From an uncultured Eubacteriales bacterium (GTDB lineage Bacteria > Bacillota > Clostridia > Oscillospirales > Acutalibacteraceae): 47,485 bases of DNA. The DNA lies in NCBI GenBank assembly GCA_949292775.1, contig CASFBL010000019.1:1-47485 (forward strand), read 5' to 3'. Made by a program: the position numbers and the translations under genes. The first letter of the stretch is position 1. Each line of letters begins with the position of its first letter. Below, piece by piece: positions 23,653 through 31,701 of this stretch. The notes beneath the pieces are model-generated. The model had not been told where the DNA came from and made no database searches. It saw nothing but the letters and a program-made list of their open reading frames with translations.

Positions 23653-23658
23653 AAATAC

Positions 23659-23686
23659 TTGCTATTTTAAAAAAATATGATAGAAT
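23659..23686 (+). promoter_or_regulatory. Promoter of ferredoxin gene
   Basis: TTGCTA at 23659-23664, 16 bases, TAGAAT at 23681-23686, with the ribosome site AGAAGGAGG at 23703-23711. Confidence 0.7.
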
Positions 23687-23719
23687 AAAACTAATCTTTT
23701 ATAGAAGGAGGTCAGAGGA

Positions 23720-23893
23720 ATGGCATATTCAATCGACAAAGACACTTGCATCGGCTGCGGCGCTTGCGCTTCAGAGTGCCCGGTGGAAGCCATCCACGAG
23801 GACGACGGTAAATATGCGATCGACGCAGATACCTGCATCGACTGCGGCAACTGCGCAGATGTTTGCCCCGTTGGCGCGCCTTCTGCTGAATAA
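23720..23893 (+). CDS. 2[4Fe-4S] ferredoxin
   Basis: A small gene of 57 codons encoding a clostridial-type ferredoxin, the soluble electron carrier of fermentative metabolism. Two complete cluster motifs are present: [15 protein letters not shown] (C10, C13, C16, C20) and [15 protein letters not shown] (C39, C42, C45, C49). Length and internal symmetry are typical. AGAAGGAGG lies at 23703-23711 before the ATG. It has its own promoter and terminator and interrupts the conserved ricT-trmN6 neighbourhood. It could supply electrons to the ferredoxin-linked glutamate synthase or to hydrogenases; which, cannot be told. Confidence 0.96.
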   Translation: MAYSIDKDTCIGCGACASECPVEAIHEDDGKYAIDADTCIDCGNCADVCPVGAPSAE

Positions 23894-23907
23894 AAGGCAA
23901 AATGTTC

Positions 23908-23940
23908 AAAGACTGCCGAGCTTCGGCAGTCTTTTTCTTT
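23908..23940 (+). terminator. Intrinsic terminator after ferredoxin
   Basis: Perfect 12-bp stem AAAGACTGCCGA / TCGGCAGTCTTT (23908-23919 and 23923-23934) with a 3-base loop and a T-rich tail. Confidence 0.95.
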
Positions 23941-23967
23941 TACTTTTTTTGGGATTTATGTTACAAT
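23939..23967 (+). promoter_or_regulatory. Promoter placing trmN6 start at the transcript end
   Basis: TTTACT at 23939-23944, 17 bases, TACAAT at 23962-23967. The expected transcription start is at 23974-23975, which coincides with an in-frame ATG at 23975. Confidence 0.65.
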
Positions 23968-23974
23968 GACCGAT

Positions 23975-24739
23975 ATGGAACAGACAAAAAACCGTAAATC
24001 GGACCACATCGAATTTTTAAACGCAGATACAGGCGTTTTTGTGTCTGCAGCGCATACTTTCGGCACGGATGCCATGCTGTTGGCAGATTTTGCCGCGCCG
24101 AAACGAAAAGACAAGGCTTGCGACCTCGGAACGGGCTGCGGAATCATCCCGCTTCTGTGGTTTCGGGACAGGCTCTGCACCGCCGTGGACGGCGTGGAGC
24201 TGCAGGAACAGGCGTTTTTGCAGTTCCAAAAATCAATTGATTATAATCATGCCGAGTGTGCGCTTACGGCATATCATTTAGATTTAAAAGAAGCGCCTGT
24301 GGTACTTCCCAACGGCGCATATGACCTTGTGACGATGAACCCGCCCTATAAGGCGGCGGGGGCAGGGATAAAGAACGGCGCGACACATGCGCAAATCGCG
24401 CGCCATGAAATCCACTGTACGCTCGACGATGTCGCAAAAACCGCTTCTAAACTGTTGAAATTCGGCGGCCGGTTTTGTGTGTGCATCCGTCCCGAACGGT
24501 TGGCAGAAACCATGGCGGCAATGCAAGCGCAAAAAATTGAGCCGAAGCGGCTCAGACTGGTGGCGAAAAACAAGGACTGCCCGCCGTGGCTTTGCCTGAT
24601 TGAAGGAAGAAGCGGCGGCAAGCGCGGCATGACAGTGCTGCCGAATTTGTTTTTGTATGAAACCGATGGCACCGAAAGCGAAGAACTGCGCCGCATTACC
24701 GGCGCATATGCAGAAGAAAAGCAAAAGGAGGGCGAGTGA
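23975..24739 (+). CDS. trmN6: tRNA1(Val) A37 N6-methyltransferase family protein
   Basis: A class I SAM-dependent methyltransferase of 254 residues, of the TrmN6/YabB family that methylates adenine N6 in tRNA. The SAM site CDLGTGCGIIPLL and the catalytic MNPPY motif (NPPY) are clear; FGTDAMLLADF is the typical N-terminal family element. I place the start at 23975; another in-frame ATG at 23966 overlaps the promoter's -10 box. Neither has a Shine-Dalgarno sequence, so translation may be leaderless. The rsmI start follows directly after the stop. In B. subtilis yabB and rsmI (yabC) lie in the same region, supporting orthology. Exact tRNA target is inferred from the family. Confidence 0.88.
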   Translation: MEQTKNRKSDHIEFLNADTGVFVSAAHTFGTDAMLLADFAAPKRKDKACDLGTGCGIIPLLWFRDRLCTAVDGVELQEQAFLQFQKSIDYNHAECALTAYHLDLKEAPVVLPNGAYDLVTMNPPYKAAGAGIKNGATHAQIARHEIHCTLDDVAKTASKLLKFGGRFCVCIRPERLAETMAAMQAQKIEPKRLRLVAKNKDCPPWLCLIEGRSGGKRGMTVLPNLFLYETDGTESEELRRITGAYAEEKQKEGE

Positions 24740-25564
24740 ATGGCCGGGATTTTATATGTGGTCGGTACGCCGATTGGCAATTTGTCCGACTTTTCCCCGC
24801 GCGCGATTGAAACGCTGCATAGCTGTGATTTTATCGCGGCGGAAGATACGCGCGTCACGCAAAAGCTGCTGAACCGCTTTGAAATTCACAAGCCCATGAT
24901 GAGCTATTATGAACATAACCGACGCGAACGCGGCGAAAAGATTTTGGCGCGGCTTCTCGGCGGCGAAAGCTGTGCGCTGGTGACCGATGCGGGTATGCCC
25001 GCGATTTCCGACCCGGGCGAGGATTTGGTAAATCTGTGCCACCAGCACGGTGTGCAGGTTTGCGCCGTGCCGGGCCCGACAGCTTTTGCCACCGCGGTGG
25101 CGGTGTCGGGTCTTTCGACCGGCCGTTTTACCTTTGAAGGCTTTTTAAGCACCAACAAGCCCAGCCGCCGCAAGCATCTTGAAAGTTTGCTGTCGGAAGA
25201 ACGCACCATGGTGTTTTACGAAGCACCGCACAAACTGCTTGCGACCTTACAGGATATGTATGCCGCGTTCGGCGACCGGGAAATCGCACTGGTGCGCGAG
25301 CTTACCAAAATTCACGAAACGATTGAACGCACGACCCTTTCTGCCGCATGCGAAAAATATAGTGAAACGCCGCCGAAAGGCGAGTTTGTGCTGGTTGTTT
25401 CCGGCGCTGCACCTGCGCCCGATATACAATGGACGCTCGACGAAGCGGTAACTTTCGCGCAAAAGCAGGTGAAAAAAGGTGTTTCCAAAAACGAAGCCGC
25501 AAAAATCGCGGCGAAAGAAAGCGGCATCAAAAAAAGTGAAATTTATAAAGCGTTGACGCAGTAA
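24740..25564 (+). CDS. rsmI: 16S rRNA (cytidine1402-2'-O)-methyltransferase
   Basis: RsmI methylates the 2'-O of C1402 in 16S rRNA at the decoding centre, using SAM. The 274-residue protein has the tetrapyrrole-methylase fold: LYVVGTPIGNLSD at the start, then AAEDTRVTQKLL, the SAM-contact loop LVTDAGMPAISDPG, and CAVPGPTAFATAVAVSGL. FYEAPHKLLATL and the C-terminal helix-turn-helix-like QVKKGVSKNEAAKIAAKESG are also typical. It begins immediately after the trmN6 stop with AAAAGGAGG upstream. The following gene starts 13 bases after its stop. Confidence 0.97.
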   Translation: MAGILYVVGTPIGNLSDFSPRAIETLHSCDFIAAEDTRVTQKLLNRFEIHKPMMSYYEHNRRERGEKILARLLGGESCALVTDAGMPAISDPGEDLVNLCHQHGVQVCAVPGPTAFATAVAVSGLSTGRFTFEGFLSTNKPSRRKHLESLLSEERTMVFYEAPHKLLATLQDMYAAFGDREIALVRELTKIHETIERTTLSAACEKYSETPPKGEFVLVVSGAAPAPDIQWTLDEAVTFAQKQVKKGVSKNEAAKIAAKESGIKKSEIYKALTQ

Positions 25565-25577
25565 GAGGGAAGAAAAA

Positions 25578-26153
25578 ATGGAGTACTGGTATTTATGGGT
25601 GCTTTTCGCCGTGCTGTGCTTAGTGACCGTGTTTGTTTTGTATAAAGCCTCCGGCGCGCTGCAACAGCACAACAGCGACAAAAAGCAGTTTTTAGAAGAA
25701 ATAGACCGTTTGAAAGCGCTGAAAGAAAAATTTCAGCACGCAACAAAAGACCAAATTGAAGCCTGCGATGCCCGTGAGGTGCTCGACGGCGTCAATGCTG
25801 TTTTGCAAAGTAAAATCGAGCGCGCAGAAGACCCCGAGGCGTGCTTCCAAACGCTGCCGGTTGAAAGTCAATATTTATATACGCTGTATTATTTTTTGGA
25901 AGATACCGAAACTTCGCTTTCGTTTTTCTTAGGGAACAACGGCGAACCGCTTTGTTCTCTGGCGTCTCCTGCGCTTTCGGCTGTCGGGGAAGAAGAACTC
26001 TCCGCCCTTGTGACAGAGGCTCGCGCGGCGTATGATGCCGATGACGCTGTATCCAAATTTGACGCACCGTTTGCGGAAAAGGCAGACAGAACCCGGATTT
26101 TAGAGCATTGCAAGTGCTATGCGCTCGAGCATCTTGCCGAGGTTTTGTCATAA
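25578..26153 (+). CDS. Single-span membrane protein of unknown function
   Basis: Not recognised. The 191-residue protein has an N-terminal membrane segment (residues 4-23) followed by a helical, charged stretch (about 30-75) likely to form a coiled coil, then an acidic soluble domain with no known motif. The N-out or N-in state cannot be fixed, but the positive residue after the segment suggests the soluble part is cytosolic. GAGGGAAGAAAA precedes the ATG. It lies 13 bases after rsmI and is probably in that operon. Two cysteines close to the C-terminus (HCKCYALEH) are notable. Confidence 0.65.
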   Translation: MEYWYLWVLFAVLCLVTVFVLYKASGALQQHNSDKKQFLEEIDRLKALKEKFQHATKDQIEACDAREVLDGVNAVLQSKIERAEDPEACFQTLPVESQYLYTLYYFLEDTETSLSFFLGNNGEPLCSLASPALSAVGEEELSALVTEARAAYDADDAVSKFDAPFAEKADRTRILEHCKCYALEHLAEVLS

Positions 26154-26219
26154 ATGCTTTTCGCATAAATGCACGCCTGCAGGAAATCCTAAAACCATTC
26201 TAAAATAAGGAGTGTTTTT

Positions 26220-26756
26220 ATGGATTTCAAGGGCAGTAAAACTGAAAAAAACCTGCTGGCCGCCTTTGCAGGCGAGTCGCAGGCCAATACAAAATATCGA
26301 ATTTTCGCCAATAAAGCGCGGAAAGAGGGATTCGAAGAAATGGCGGCGATTTTTGAAGAAACCGCGCACAACGAAGCTCAGCACGCAGAAATTTGGTTCC
26401 GCCATTTAAACAGCGATACCATTCCCGCGACCGTCGAAAATTTAACTTCGGCGATTGCCGGAGAGCATTACGAATGGTCCGAAATGTACGCTTCATTTGC
26501 AAAGACCGCGCGCGAAGAGGGATTTGACGAGCTCGCCTGTCTGTTTGACCGCGTCGGTACAATCGAAAACCGCCACGAGGCACGCTACCGCACACTGCGG
26601 GAAGATTTAGAAAACGGCGTTGTGTTTTCCAAAACCGGCGAGACCGTTTGGGTCTGCCGTAACTGCGGCCATGTGCACACCGGCAAGGAGGCGCCGCTTA
26701 CATGCCCGACTTGCGGCCATCCGCAGGCGTATTTTGAGGTGCTGTGTCAGGCATAG
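26220..26756 (+). CDS. rbr: Rubrerythrin
   Basis: Rubrerythrin reduces hydrogen peroxide in anaerobes. The 178-residue protein has the four-helix ferritin-like di-iron domain (ligands in [34 protein letters not shown] and [11 protein letters not shown]) followed by a rubredoxin-like C-terminal domain with four cysteines in CRNCG and CPTCG. The ribosome site AAGGAG lies ahead of the ATG. The final 59 bases are covered on the other strand by the 3' end of an XRE regulator gene, so the two transcripts are antisense over the rubredoxin domain. No PerR-type box was recognised upstream. Confidence 0.97.
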   Translation: MDFKGSKTEKNLLAAFAGESQANTKYRIFANKARKEGFEEMAAIFEETAHNEAQHAEIWFRHLNSDTIPATVENLTSAIAGEHYEWSEMYASFAKTAREEGFDELACLFDRVGTIENRHEARYRTLREDLENGVVFSKTGETVWVCRNCGHVHTGKEAPLTCPTCGHPQAYFEVLCQA

Positions 26757-27357
26757 AAAGCAGTGCGCAGAATTCCTTTTGCAAAATGCGTTCGCTGTTT
26801 TCCAAAATGGTTTTGACACACAACGGTTCAGTCGCCGGGTTCCGGGCGGTTTTTTCCTGGTTTGCAAACCCGGTTTTGACGATGCTGTCCATAACAGCTG
26901 CACTTAAAATCTCTGCCGTGCCGTGCGGCAAGGTAATCCATTCTTTCGGGATGGCGCCGGTCTCACCCGCTAAAACCGCAATTCTGTAAATCGAGAGTGC
27001 AAAATAATTGCGCAGCTTGCCCGCCGCAGGTCCGCCTGCGGCGGAAAGGGTGTCGTTGAGCATGACGGCGGCGCGGAACATGGTGCCCAGCCGAAACTCT
27101 TTGTCTTGGGCTGTGTCCTTTTCGTCAAATTCCTCGTTGATAGAACGCCGCGTGTTGCTGACGCCCAACAGATAGTCGCAGCTTACATCGTAAAACGCCG
27201 CCGCTTTGCAAATGAATTGCAAGCCGCATTCCCGAATGCCTTTTTCATAATGGGAAAGCAGTGCGCCGGAAATGCCCAGCGCTTGGGCGGCTTCTTTTTG
27301 GCTTAATCCCCGTTCTTTTCGAAGGGTGGAAAGCCGCGCGGAAAATGTTTCGTTCAT
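26698..27357 (-). CDS. XRE family transcriptional regulator
   Basis: A 219-residue regulator with an N-terminal Cro/CI helix-turn-helix (residues 6-62): [40 protein letters not shown], then [13 protein letters not shown], the standard closing helix. The remaining 150 residues are helical with no known sensor motif and may dimerise or bind a ligand. The ATG at 27357 follows GAGGTG; a TTG one codon upstream is possible. The gene runs leftward and overlaps the 3' end of rubrerythrin by 59 bases. It is divergent from the histidine phosphatase gene, and the 88 bases between hold a palindrome likely to be its operator. Confidence 0.88.
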   Translation of the reverse strand: MNETFSARLSTLRKERGLSQKEAAQALGISGALLSHYEKGIRECGLQFICKAAAFYDVSCDYLLGVSNTRRSINEEFDEKDTAQDKEFRLGTMFRAAVMLNDTLSAAGGPAAGKLRNYFALSIYRIAVLAGETGAIPKEWITLPHGTAEILSAAVMDSIVKTGFANQEKTARNPATEPLCVKTILENSERILQKEFCALLSMPDTAPQNTPADGRKSGM

Positions 27358-27407
27358 CAAAACGCACCTCTTTTATACACATTGTATTTTCATTATAACA
27401 TAAAATC

Positions 27408-27425
27408 GACAATTTGTATATTGTC
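27408..27425. promoter_or_regulatory. Palindromic operator candidate between divergent genes
   Basis: GACAAT-N6-ATTGTC is a perfect inverted repeat. A related element, ATAC-N5-GTAT, lies at 27375-27387. A leftward TATAAT is at about 27393-27398. XRE regulators usually bind such sites in their own promoters. Confidence 0.55.
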
Positions 27426-27445
27426 TGAGCAAAAAGGAGTATTTT

Positions 27446-28135
27446 ATGAAAACCTATCAGCTGCATTTGATTCGTCACGCCATGACCCAAGGCAACTTGG
27501 ACGGACAGTACATAGGCCACACCGACATGGATGCTACGCCCGAGGGCCTTGCGCAGATTGACAAACTGAAAGAAGAATACGGCGGCTACCCCGAGGTGGA
27601 CGCTGTGTTTTCAAGCCCCCTAAAGCGGTGCCTGCAAACGGCAAAGCGCATTTATCCGGACAAAGAGCCGATTATCATGGAGGATCTTTCCGAATACGAT
27701 TTCGGCGAGTTTGAGGGGAAAACGGCCGACGAGCTGAAAGATGAAGAAGCATTTCGCGTGTGGCTTGCCGGAACAAGTCCCGAAACTCCGCTGCCCTTCG
27801 GAGAAAGTCAGCTTGATTTCAACAACCGTGTTTGCGGCGCGATGGTGAAAATCGTCAACGGTATTTTGCACGCTGGCGTGCCCAGCACGGCAGTCGTTAC
27901 CCACGGCGGCGTCATTATGGCGCTGATGGCTGCGTTCGCCATTCCCGAAGCACCGCTGCACGAGTGGATGACCCCGAACGCTTGCGGATACACCTTGCGC
28001 ATTGACCCGTCAATTTGGATGCGTACCGGAAAATTAGAAGCGTTTGCCGAGTGCCCGGCAGTACCGCTGACCGAAGATGAGGAACGCGCGATGTGGGATT
28101 ATTACCCGCAGGATCTTTTTGATGATGAACCCTGA
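27446..28135 (+). CDS. Histidine phosphatase family protein
   Basis: A 229-residue enzyme of the phosphoglycerate mutase/acid phosphatase superfamily. The signature LIRHAMTQGN holds the catalytic R10 and H11; FSSPLKRCLQTA gives the second arginine, and VTHGGVIMAL the second histidine. The acidic proton donor is in EYDFGEFEG (usual family motif). Length and motif spacing fit phosphatases such as CobC or PhoE rather than the glycolytic mutase. It is divergent from the XRE gene, with AAAAGGAG before the ATG. Substrate is unknown. Confidence 0.9.
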   Translation: MKTYQLHLIRHAMTQGNLDGQYIGHTDMDATPEGLAQIDKLKEEYGGYPEVDAVFSSPLKRCLQTAKRIYPDKEPIIMEDLSEYDFGEFEGKTADELKDEEAFRVWLAGTSPETPLPFGESQLDFNNRVCGAMVKIVNGILHAGVPSTAVVTHGGVIMALMAAFAIPEAPLHEWMTPNACGYTLRIDPSIWMRTGKLEAFAECPAVPLTEDEERAMWDYYPQDLFDDEP

Positions 28136-28142
28136 TTTTGAG

Positions 28143-28176
28143 CACCTGCCTGCTTTTGCAAGGCGGGTGTTTTTTG
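28143..28176 (+). terminator. Intrinsic terminator
   Basis: Stem CACCTGCCT / AGGCGGGTG (28143-28151 and 28161-28169, one G-T pair) closed by GC-TTTT-GC and followed by six Ts. Confidence 0.92.
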
Positions 28177-28244
28177 CCAACATATTGCCTATAAATCCAT
28201 TGTTTTTCAGCAGGGCTTTTTACGCGTATGCAATAAGATTTCGG

Positions 28245-28273
28245 TTGATAAAACCAAAGAACGGTGATACAAT
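28245..28273 (+). promoter_or_regulatory. Promoter of the hexuronate operon
   Basis: TTGATA at 28245-28250, 17 bases, TACAAT at 28268-28273. A small palindrome GGTT-N5-AACC (28243-28255) overlaps the -35 box and could be an operator half. Confidence 0.85.
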
Positions 28274-28317
28274 AAGTAAGAATGGGAGAATATCGAAATT
28301 AGAAAGGTGATGATCCA

Positions 28318-29388
28318 ATGCAGATGACTTTTCGTTGGTTCGGGCAGGACAAAGACACCGTCACGCTTGAACAGATTCGTCAGATTCCCGGCGTGGTCGG
28401 CGTGGTTCCCGCACTGCATTATTTGCCGGCAGGGGAAGCGTGGCCGCTCGAAGATATTCTGAAAATGAAAGCGGAAATTGAAGCGGCGGGGCTTACGATG
28501 GAGTGCATTGAAAGCGTCAATGTGCACGAGGATATCAAAATCGGGCTTCCCACGCGGGAGAAGTATATTGAAAATTATAAAGAAAGCATCCGCAATCTCG
28601 CAAAAGCGGGCGTTAAGGTGATTTGCTATAATTTCATGCCGGTCTTTGACTGGACACGCACCGACCTTTCCATGGATATGGGCGACGGTGCGACCTGCCT
28701 TTCCTACGACGGGCTGCAAATCGAGGGCAAATCCCCCGAGGATATGTTCCGCGAAATCGACGACCGTTCCAACGGCTATGCCATGCCCGGGTGGGAAACC
28801 GAACGCATGGGTGAAATCAAAGAACTGTTCCAGAAATACAAAGGTGTTACCGAAGAAGACCTTTGGAAAAACTTGATTTATTTCTTAGAGCAAATTATGC
28901 CCACCTGTGAGGAATGTGATGTCAAAATGGCGATCCACCCGGACGATCCGCCATGGGGCATTTTCGGTCTGCCGCGCATCATCACCGATATTGCGGCGCT
29001 TAAACGCCTGCTTACGGCAGTGCCCAGCAAATATAACGGACTTACTTTCTGCACCGGTTCGTTGGGCGCGAACCTGCAAAATGATTTGCCTGCCATGATT
29101 CGCGAAGTCGGCGACCGCATTTATTTTGCGCACCTACGCAACATCAAGGTCGAGGGCAGACATTTCAACGAAACCGCGCATGAAAGCGAGACAGGCTCTT
29201 TAGATATGTATGAAATTGTAAAAGCGCTTCAGGATGTCGGGTTTGACGGTTACATCCGTCCCGACCACGGCAGAATGATCTGGGGCGAAGTTGCGCGACC
29301 CGGCTATGGCCTTTATGACCGCGCGCTCGGCGCAGCTTATTTGAACGGGCTTTGGGAAGCCGTTGCAAAACAGAAAGAGGGTAAATAA
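28318..29388 (+). CDS. uxuA: Mannonate dehydratase
   Basis: UxuA removes water from D-mannonate to give 2-keto-3-deoxygluconate, using a divalent metal, in hexuronate catabolism. The 356-residue length and the start MTFRWFGQDKDTVTLEQIRQIPGVVGVV match the family (TIM barrel of the xylose isomerase type). Metal-site histidines and cysteine lie in the IHPDDPP, FCTGSLG and HLRNIK segments, and the closing RPDHGRMIWGE is characteristic. It is the first gene of the operon, behind a strong promoter; GGTGATGAT precedes the ATG. The next gene starts one base after its stop. Confidence 0.96.
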   Translation: MQMTFRWFGQDKDTVTLEQIRQIPGVVGVVPALHYLPAGEAWPLEDILKMKAEIEAAGLTMECIESVNVHEDIKIGLPTREKYIENYKESIRNLAKAGVKVICYNFMPVFDWTRTDLSMDMGDGATCLSYDGLQIEGKSPEDMFREIDDRSNGYAMPGWETERMGEIKELFQKYKGVTEEDLWKNLIYFLEQIMPTCEECDVKMAIHPDDPPWGIFGLPRIITDIAALKRLLTAVPSKYNGLTFCTGSLGANLQNDLPAMIREVGDRIYFAHLRNIKVEGRHFNETAHESETGSLDMYEIVKALQDVGFDGYIRPDHGRMIWGEVARPGYGLYDRALGAAYLNGLWEAVAKQKEGK

Positions 29389-29389
29389 C

Positions 29390-30238
29390 ATGACGCATGA
29401 GAATTTAAAAGGCAGAGTAGCAGTTGTGACCGGCGGCGGCGGGGTGCTGTGCGGCGATTTTGCCAAGGTGCTCGCCAAACAGGGTGTGAAGGTTGCGGTT
29501 TTGGATTTGAACGAAGCAGCGGCGCAGAAAGTCGTCGATGAAATCACCGCAGACGGCGGCGAAGCGATTGCAGTCGGCTGCAATGTTCTGGAACCAGAAA
29601 GCATGGAAAACGCACGCAAGATTGTCAACGAAAAGCTTGGCACTTGTGACATTCTGTTAAACGGCGCCGGCGGCAATAACCCGAAGGGCACCACCACCAA
29701 AGAAACGCTGGAAGCGGTGGATTTGACCAATAAAGACGAAAACATCAAGACTTTCTTTGACTTGGACCCGCAGGGCATTTCGTTCGTGTTCAATCTCAAT
29801 TTCTTAGGCACACTGATTCCGACACAGGTTTTTGCGCGTGACATGGCGCAGAAAAAGAACACCTGCATCGTCATGGTCAGCTCCATGAACGCTTATCGTC
29901 CGCTTACAAAGATTCCGGCATATTCCGCGGCAAAAGCGGCAGTTACCAACTTCACACAGTTCATGGCAGTGCATTTTGCCGATGTGGGCATCCGCGTGAA
30001 TGCGATTGCGCCCGGCTTTTTCTCCACCAATCAGAACAAGACGCTTTTGTGGAATCCCGACGGCACGCCCACGGCGCGCACGGGTAAAATTCTTGCCGCA
30101 ACGCCCATGAAACGCTTCGGCGAGCCGGAAGAACTCGACGGTACGCTCTTGTTCTTGTGCGACGAAGCGTATTCGGGCTTCATTACCGGCACCACCATTC
30201 CGGTGGATGGCGGTTTCAACGCATATTCCGGTGTCTGA
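29390..30238 (+). CDS. SDR-family D-mannonate oxidoreductase (fructuronate reductase)
   Basis: A 282-residue short-chain dehydrogenase. The nucleotide site is VVTGGGGVLCGDFAKVLA; the NGAGGNNP motif, the serine in VMVSSMNAY and the catalytic YSAAKAA (Tyr and Lys) are all present, with the closing PVDGGFNAYSG. In this operon position, directly after uxuA, such SDRs (as B. subtilis YjmF/UxuB) interconvert D-fructuronate and D-mannonate. They replace the unrelated long-chain UxuB of E. coli. The assignment is by family plus neighbourhood. GAGGGTAAATAAC lies before the ATG. Confidence 0.88.
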   Translation: MTHENLKGRVAVVTGGGGVLCGDFAKVLAKQGVKVAVLDLNEAAAQKVVDEITADGGEAIAVGCNVLEPESMENARKIVNEKLGTCDILLNGAGGNNPKGTTTKETLEAVDLTNKDENIKTFFDLDPQGISFVFNLNFLGTLIPTQVFARDMAQKKNTCIVMVSSMNAYRPLTKIPAYSAAKAAVTNFTQFMAVHFADVGIRVNAIAPGFFSTNQNKTLLWNPDGTPTARTGKILAATPMKRFGEPEELDGTLLFLCDEAYSGFITGTTIPVDGGFNAYSGV

Positions 30239-30269
30239 ATAACGGGTTTTCCCGGAGAGGCGGAAAAAG

Positions 30270-30536
30270 ATGTATTGGTATTTGATTGCATTAATTTGCC
30301 TTGTCGCCGCAGTTATATTGCTGATTCGCTGTGCGCGGTTGCGCAGAAAGGCGGCAATGACCGACGATGCAGCAGAAGAAACACCGAAATCCGGCGAGAC
30401 GCTGACGATTATAGAGGGCAAAAGCCAAAAACAACCTGCTTTTTCTCAAAAAGCAAAGCTGAGTTTGGCTCTCGGAATTTTGCTTCTTTTGCTTACGGAA
30501 GCGGCAATTCTTCTCGGCAATCATTTTGCGGTATGA
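30270..30536 (+). CDS. Small two-span membrane protein
   Basis: An 88-residue protein with two hydrophobic segments (residues 3-19 and 64-85) joined by a charged cytosolic loop rich in Lys, Glu and Thr. No homologue is recognised. GGAGAGGCGG before the ATG and its place in the operon, between the oxidoreductase and KDG kinase genes, support that it is translated. Its start is 31 bases after the SDR stop and its end is 34 bases before kdgK. It might be an accessory of a transporter, but no transporter gene is in this operon. Confidence 0.6.
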   Translation: MYWYLIALICLVAAVILLIRCARLRRKAAMTDDAAEETPKSGETLTIIEGKSQKQPAFSQKAKLSLALGILLLLLTEAAILLGNHFAV

Positions 30537-30570
30537 CCGCTTCATAACAAATTTGACGGAGTTGACAACA

Positions 30571-31668
30571 ATGGATTTACAATTAAAGCAACCGGGCACT
30601 TACACTTATGATATGATTTCCCTTGGTGAAATTATGCTGCGCTTAGACCCGGGCGAGGGCAGAATCAAATGCGCCCGTTCCTTCCGCGCATGGGAAGGCG
30701 GCGGCGAATACAATGTTGCCAGAGGGCTTCGCCGTTGCTTCGGCATGAAAACGGCAGCGGTTACCGCGCTTGCTGACAACGAAGTCGGCCGTTTGGTCGA
30801 GGACTTCATGCTCCAAGGCGGCGTGGACACTTTCCTTATTCAGTGGAGAAAATACGACGGCATCGGCAGAACCGTTCGCAACGGTCTCAATTTTACCGAG
30901 CGCGGCTATGGAATCCGCGGTGCTATGGGCGTTTCTGACCGCGGCAACACAGCGGCATCCCAGTTAAAAGCCGGTGATATTGACTGGGAATATATTTTCG
31001 GTACACTCGGCGTGCGCTGGCTGCACACCGGGGGCATTTTTGCGGCGCTGTCTGATACCACGGCGGGTGTGGTTATCGAAGCGGTCAAAACTGCGAAAAA
31101 ATACGGCACGATTGTCTCCTATGACTTAAATTACCGTCCGTCTCTTTGGAAAGACATCGGCGGCAAGGAAAAGGCGCAGGAAGTTAACCGCGAAATTGCG
31201 AAATACATTGATGTTATGATCGGCAACGAAGAGGACTTCACCGCCTGCCTTGGTTTTGAGGTAGAGGGCAATGATGAAAACCTCAAATCCCTGAACATTG
31301 AGGGCTATTATAAAATGCTTGGCGAGGTCGTCAAGGTTTATCCGAACTTCAAGGTAATCGCTACTACACTTCGTACCGTAAAGACCGCAACGGTCAACGA
31401 CTGGAGCGCCATTTGCTATGCCGACGGCAAGGTTTACAACGGGCTTTCGCTTCCCGGTCTTGAAATCTTCGACCGTGTCGGCGGCGGCGACAGCTTTGCT
31501 TCGGGACTTATTTATGGTCTGATGACCACCGGTGACCCGCAGAAAGCGGTCAACTACGGTGTGGCGCACGGCGCACTGGCTATGACGACCCCCGGCGACA
31601 CCTCTATGGCTTCCCTGAAAGAAGTAGAGAACATCATCGGCGGCGCCGGCGCGAGAGTGCAACGCTAA
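30571..31668 (+). CDS. kdgK: 2-keto-3-deoxygluconate kinase (PfkB family)
   Basis: A 365-residue PfkB/ribokinase-type sugar kinase, expected to phosphorylate 2-keto-3-deoxygluconate to KDPG. Family signatures: GEIMLRLDPGEG near the start, GGGEYNVARGLRR, and the catalytic block DRVGGGDSFASGLIYGL, where the usual GAGD is GGGD but the catalytic Asp is kept. It is about 30-50 residues longer than many KdgK proteins, mainly in the middle. Position between uxuAB and eda strongly supports the substrate. ACGGAG lies ahead of the ATG at 30571. Confidence 0.92.
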   Translation: MDLQLKQPGTYTYDMISLGEIMLRLDPGEGRIKCARSFRAWEGGGEYNVARGLRRCFGMKTAAVTALADNEVGRLVEDFMLQGGVDTFLIQWRKYDGIGRTVRNGLNFTERGYGIRGAMGVSDRGNTAASQLKAGDIDWEYIFGTLGVRWLHTGGIFAALSDTTAGVVIEAVKTAKKYGTIVSYDLNYRPSLWKDIGGKEKAQEVNREIAKYIDVMIGNEEDFTACLGFEVEGNDENLKSLNIEGYYKMLGEVVKVYPNFKVIATTLRTVKTATVNDWSAICYADGKVYNGLSLPGLEIFDRVGGGDSFASGLIYGLMTTGDPQKAVNYGVAHGALAMTTPGDTSMASLKEVENIIGGAGARVQR

Positions 31669-31701
31669 ATTACACCGATAAACATTACAGGAGATGTATG
31701 T

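Noticed and set aside
31480-31520. Inactive sugar kinase because GAGD reads GGGD
   Set aside because: The catalytic Asp and anion-hole glycines are preserved; Gly for Ala is a mild change seen in PfkB kinases.
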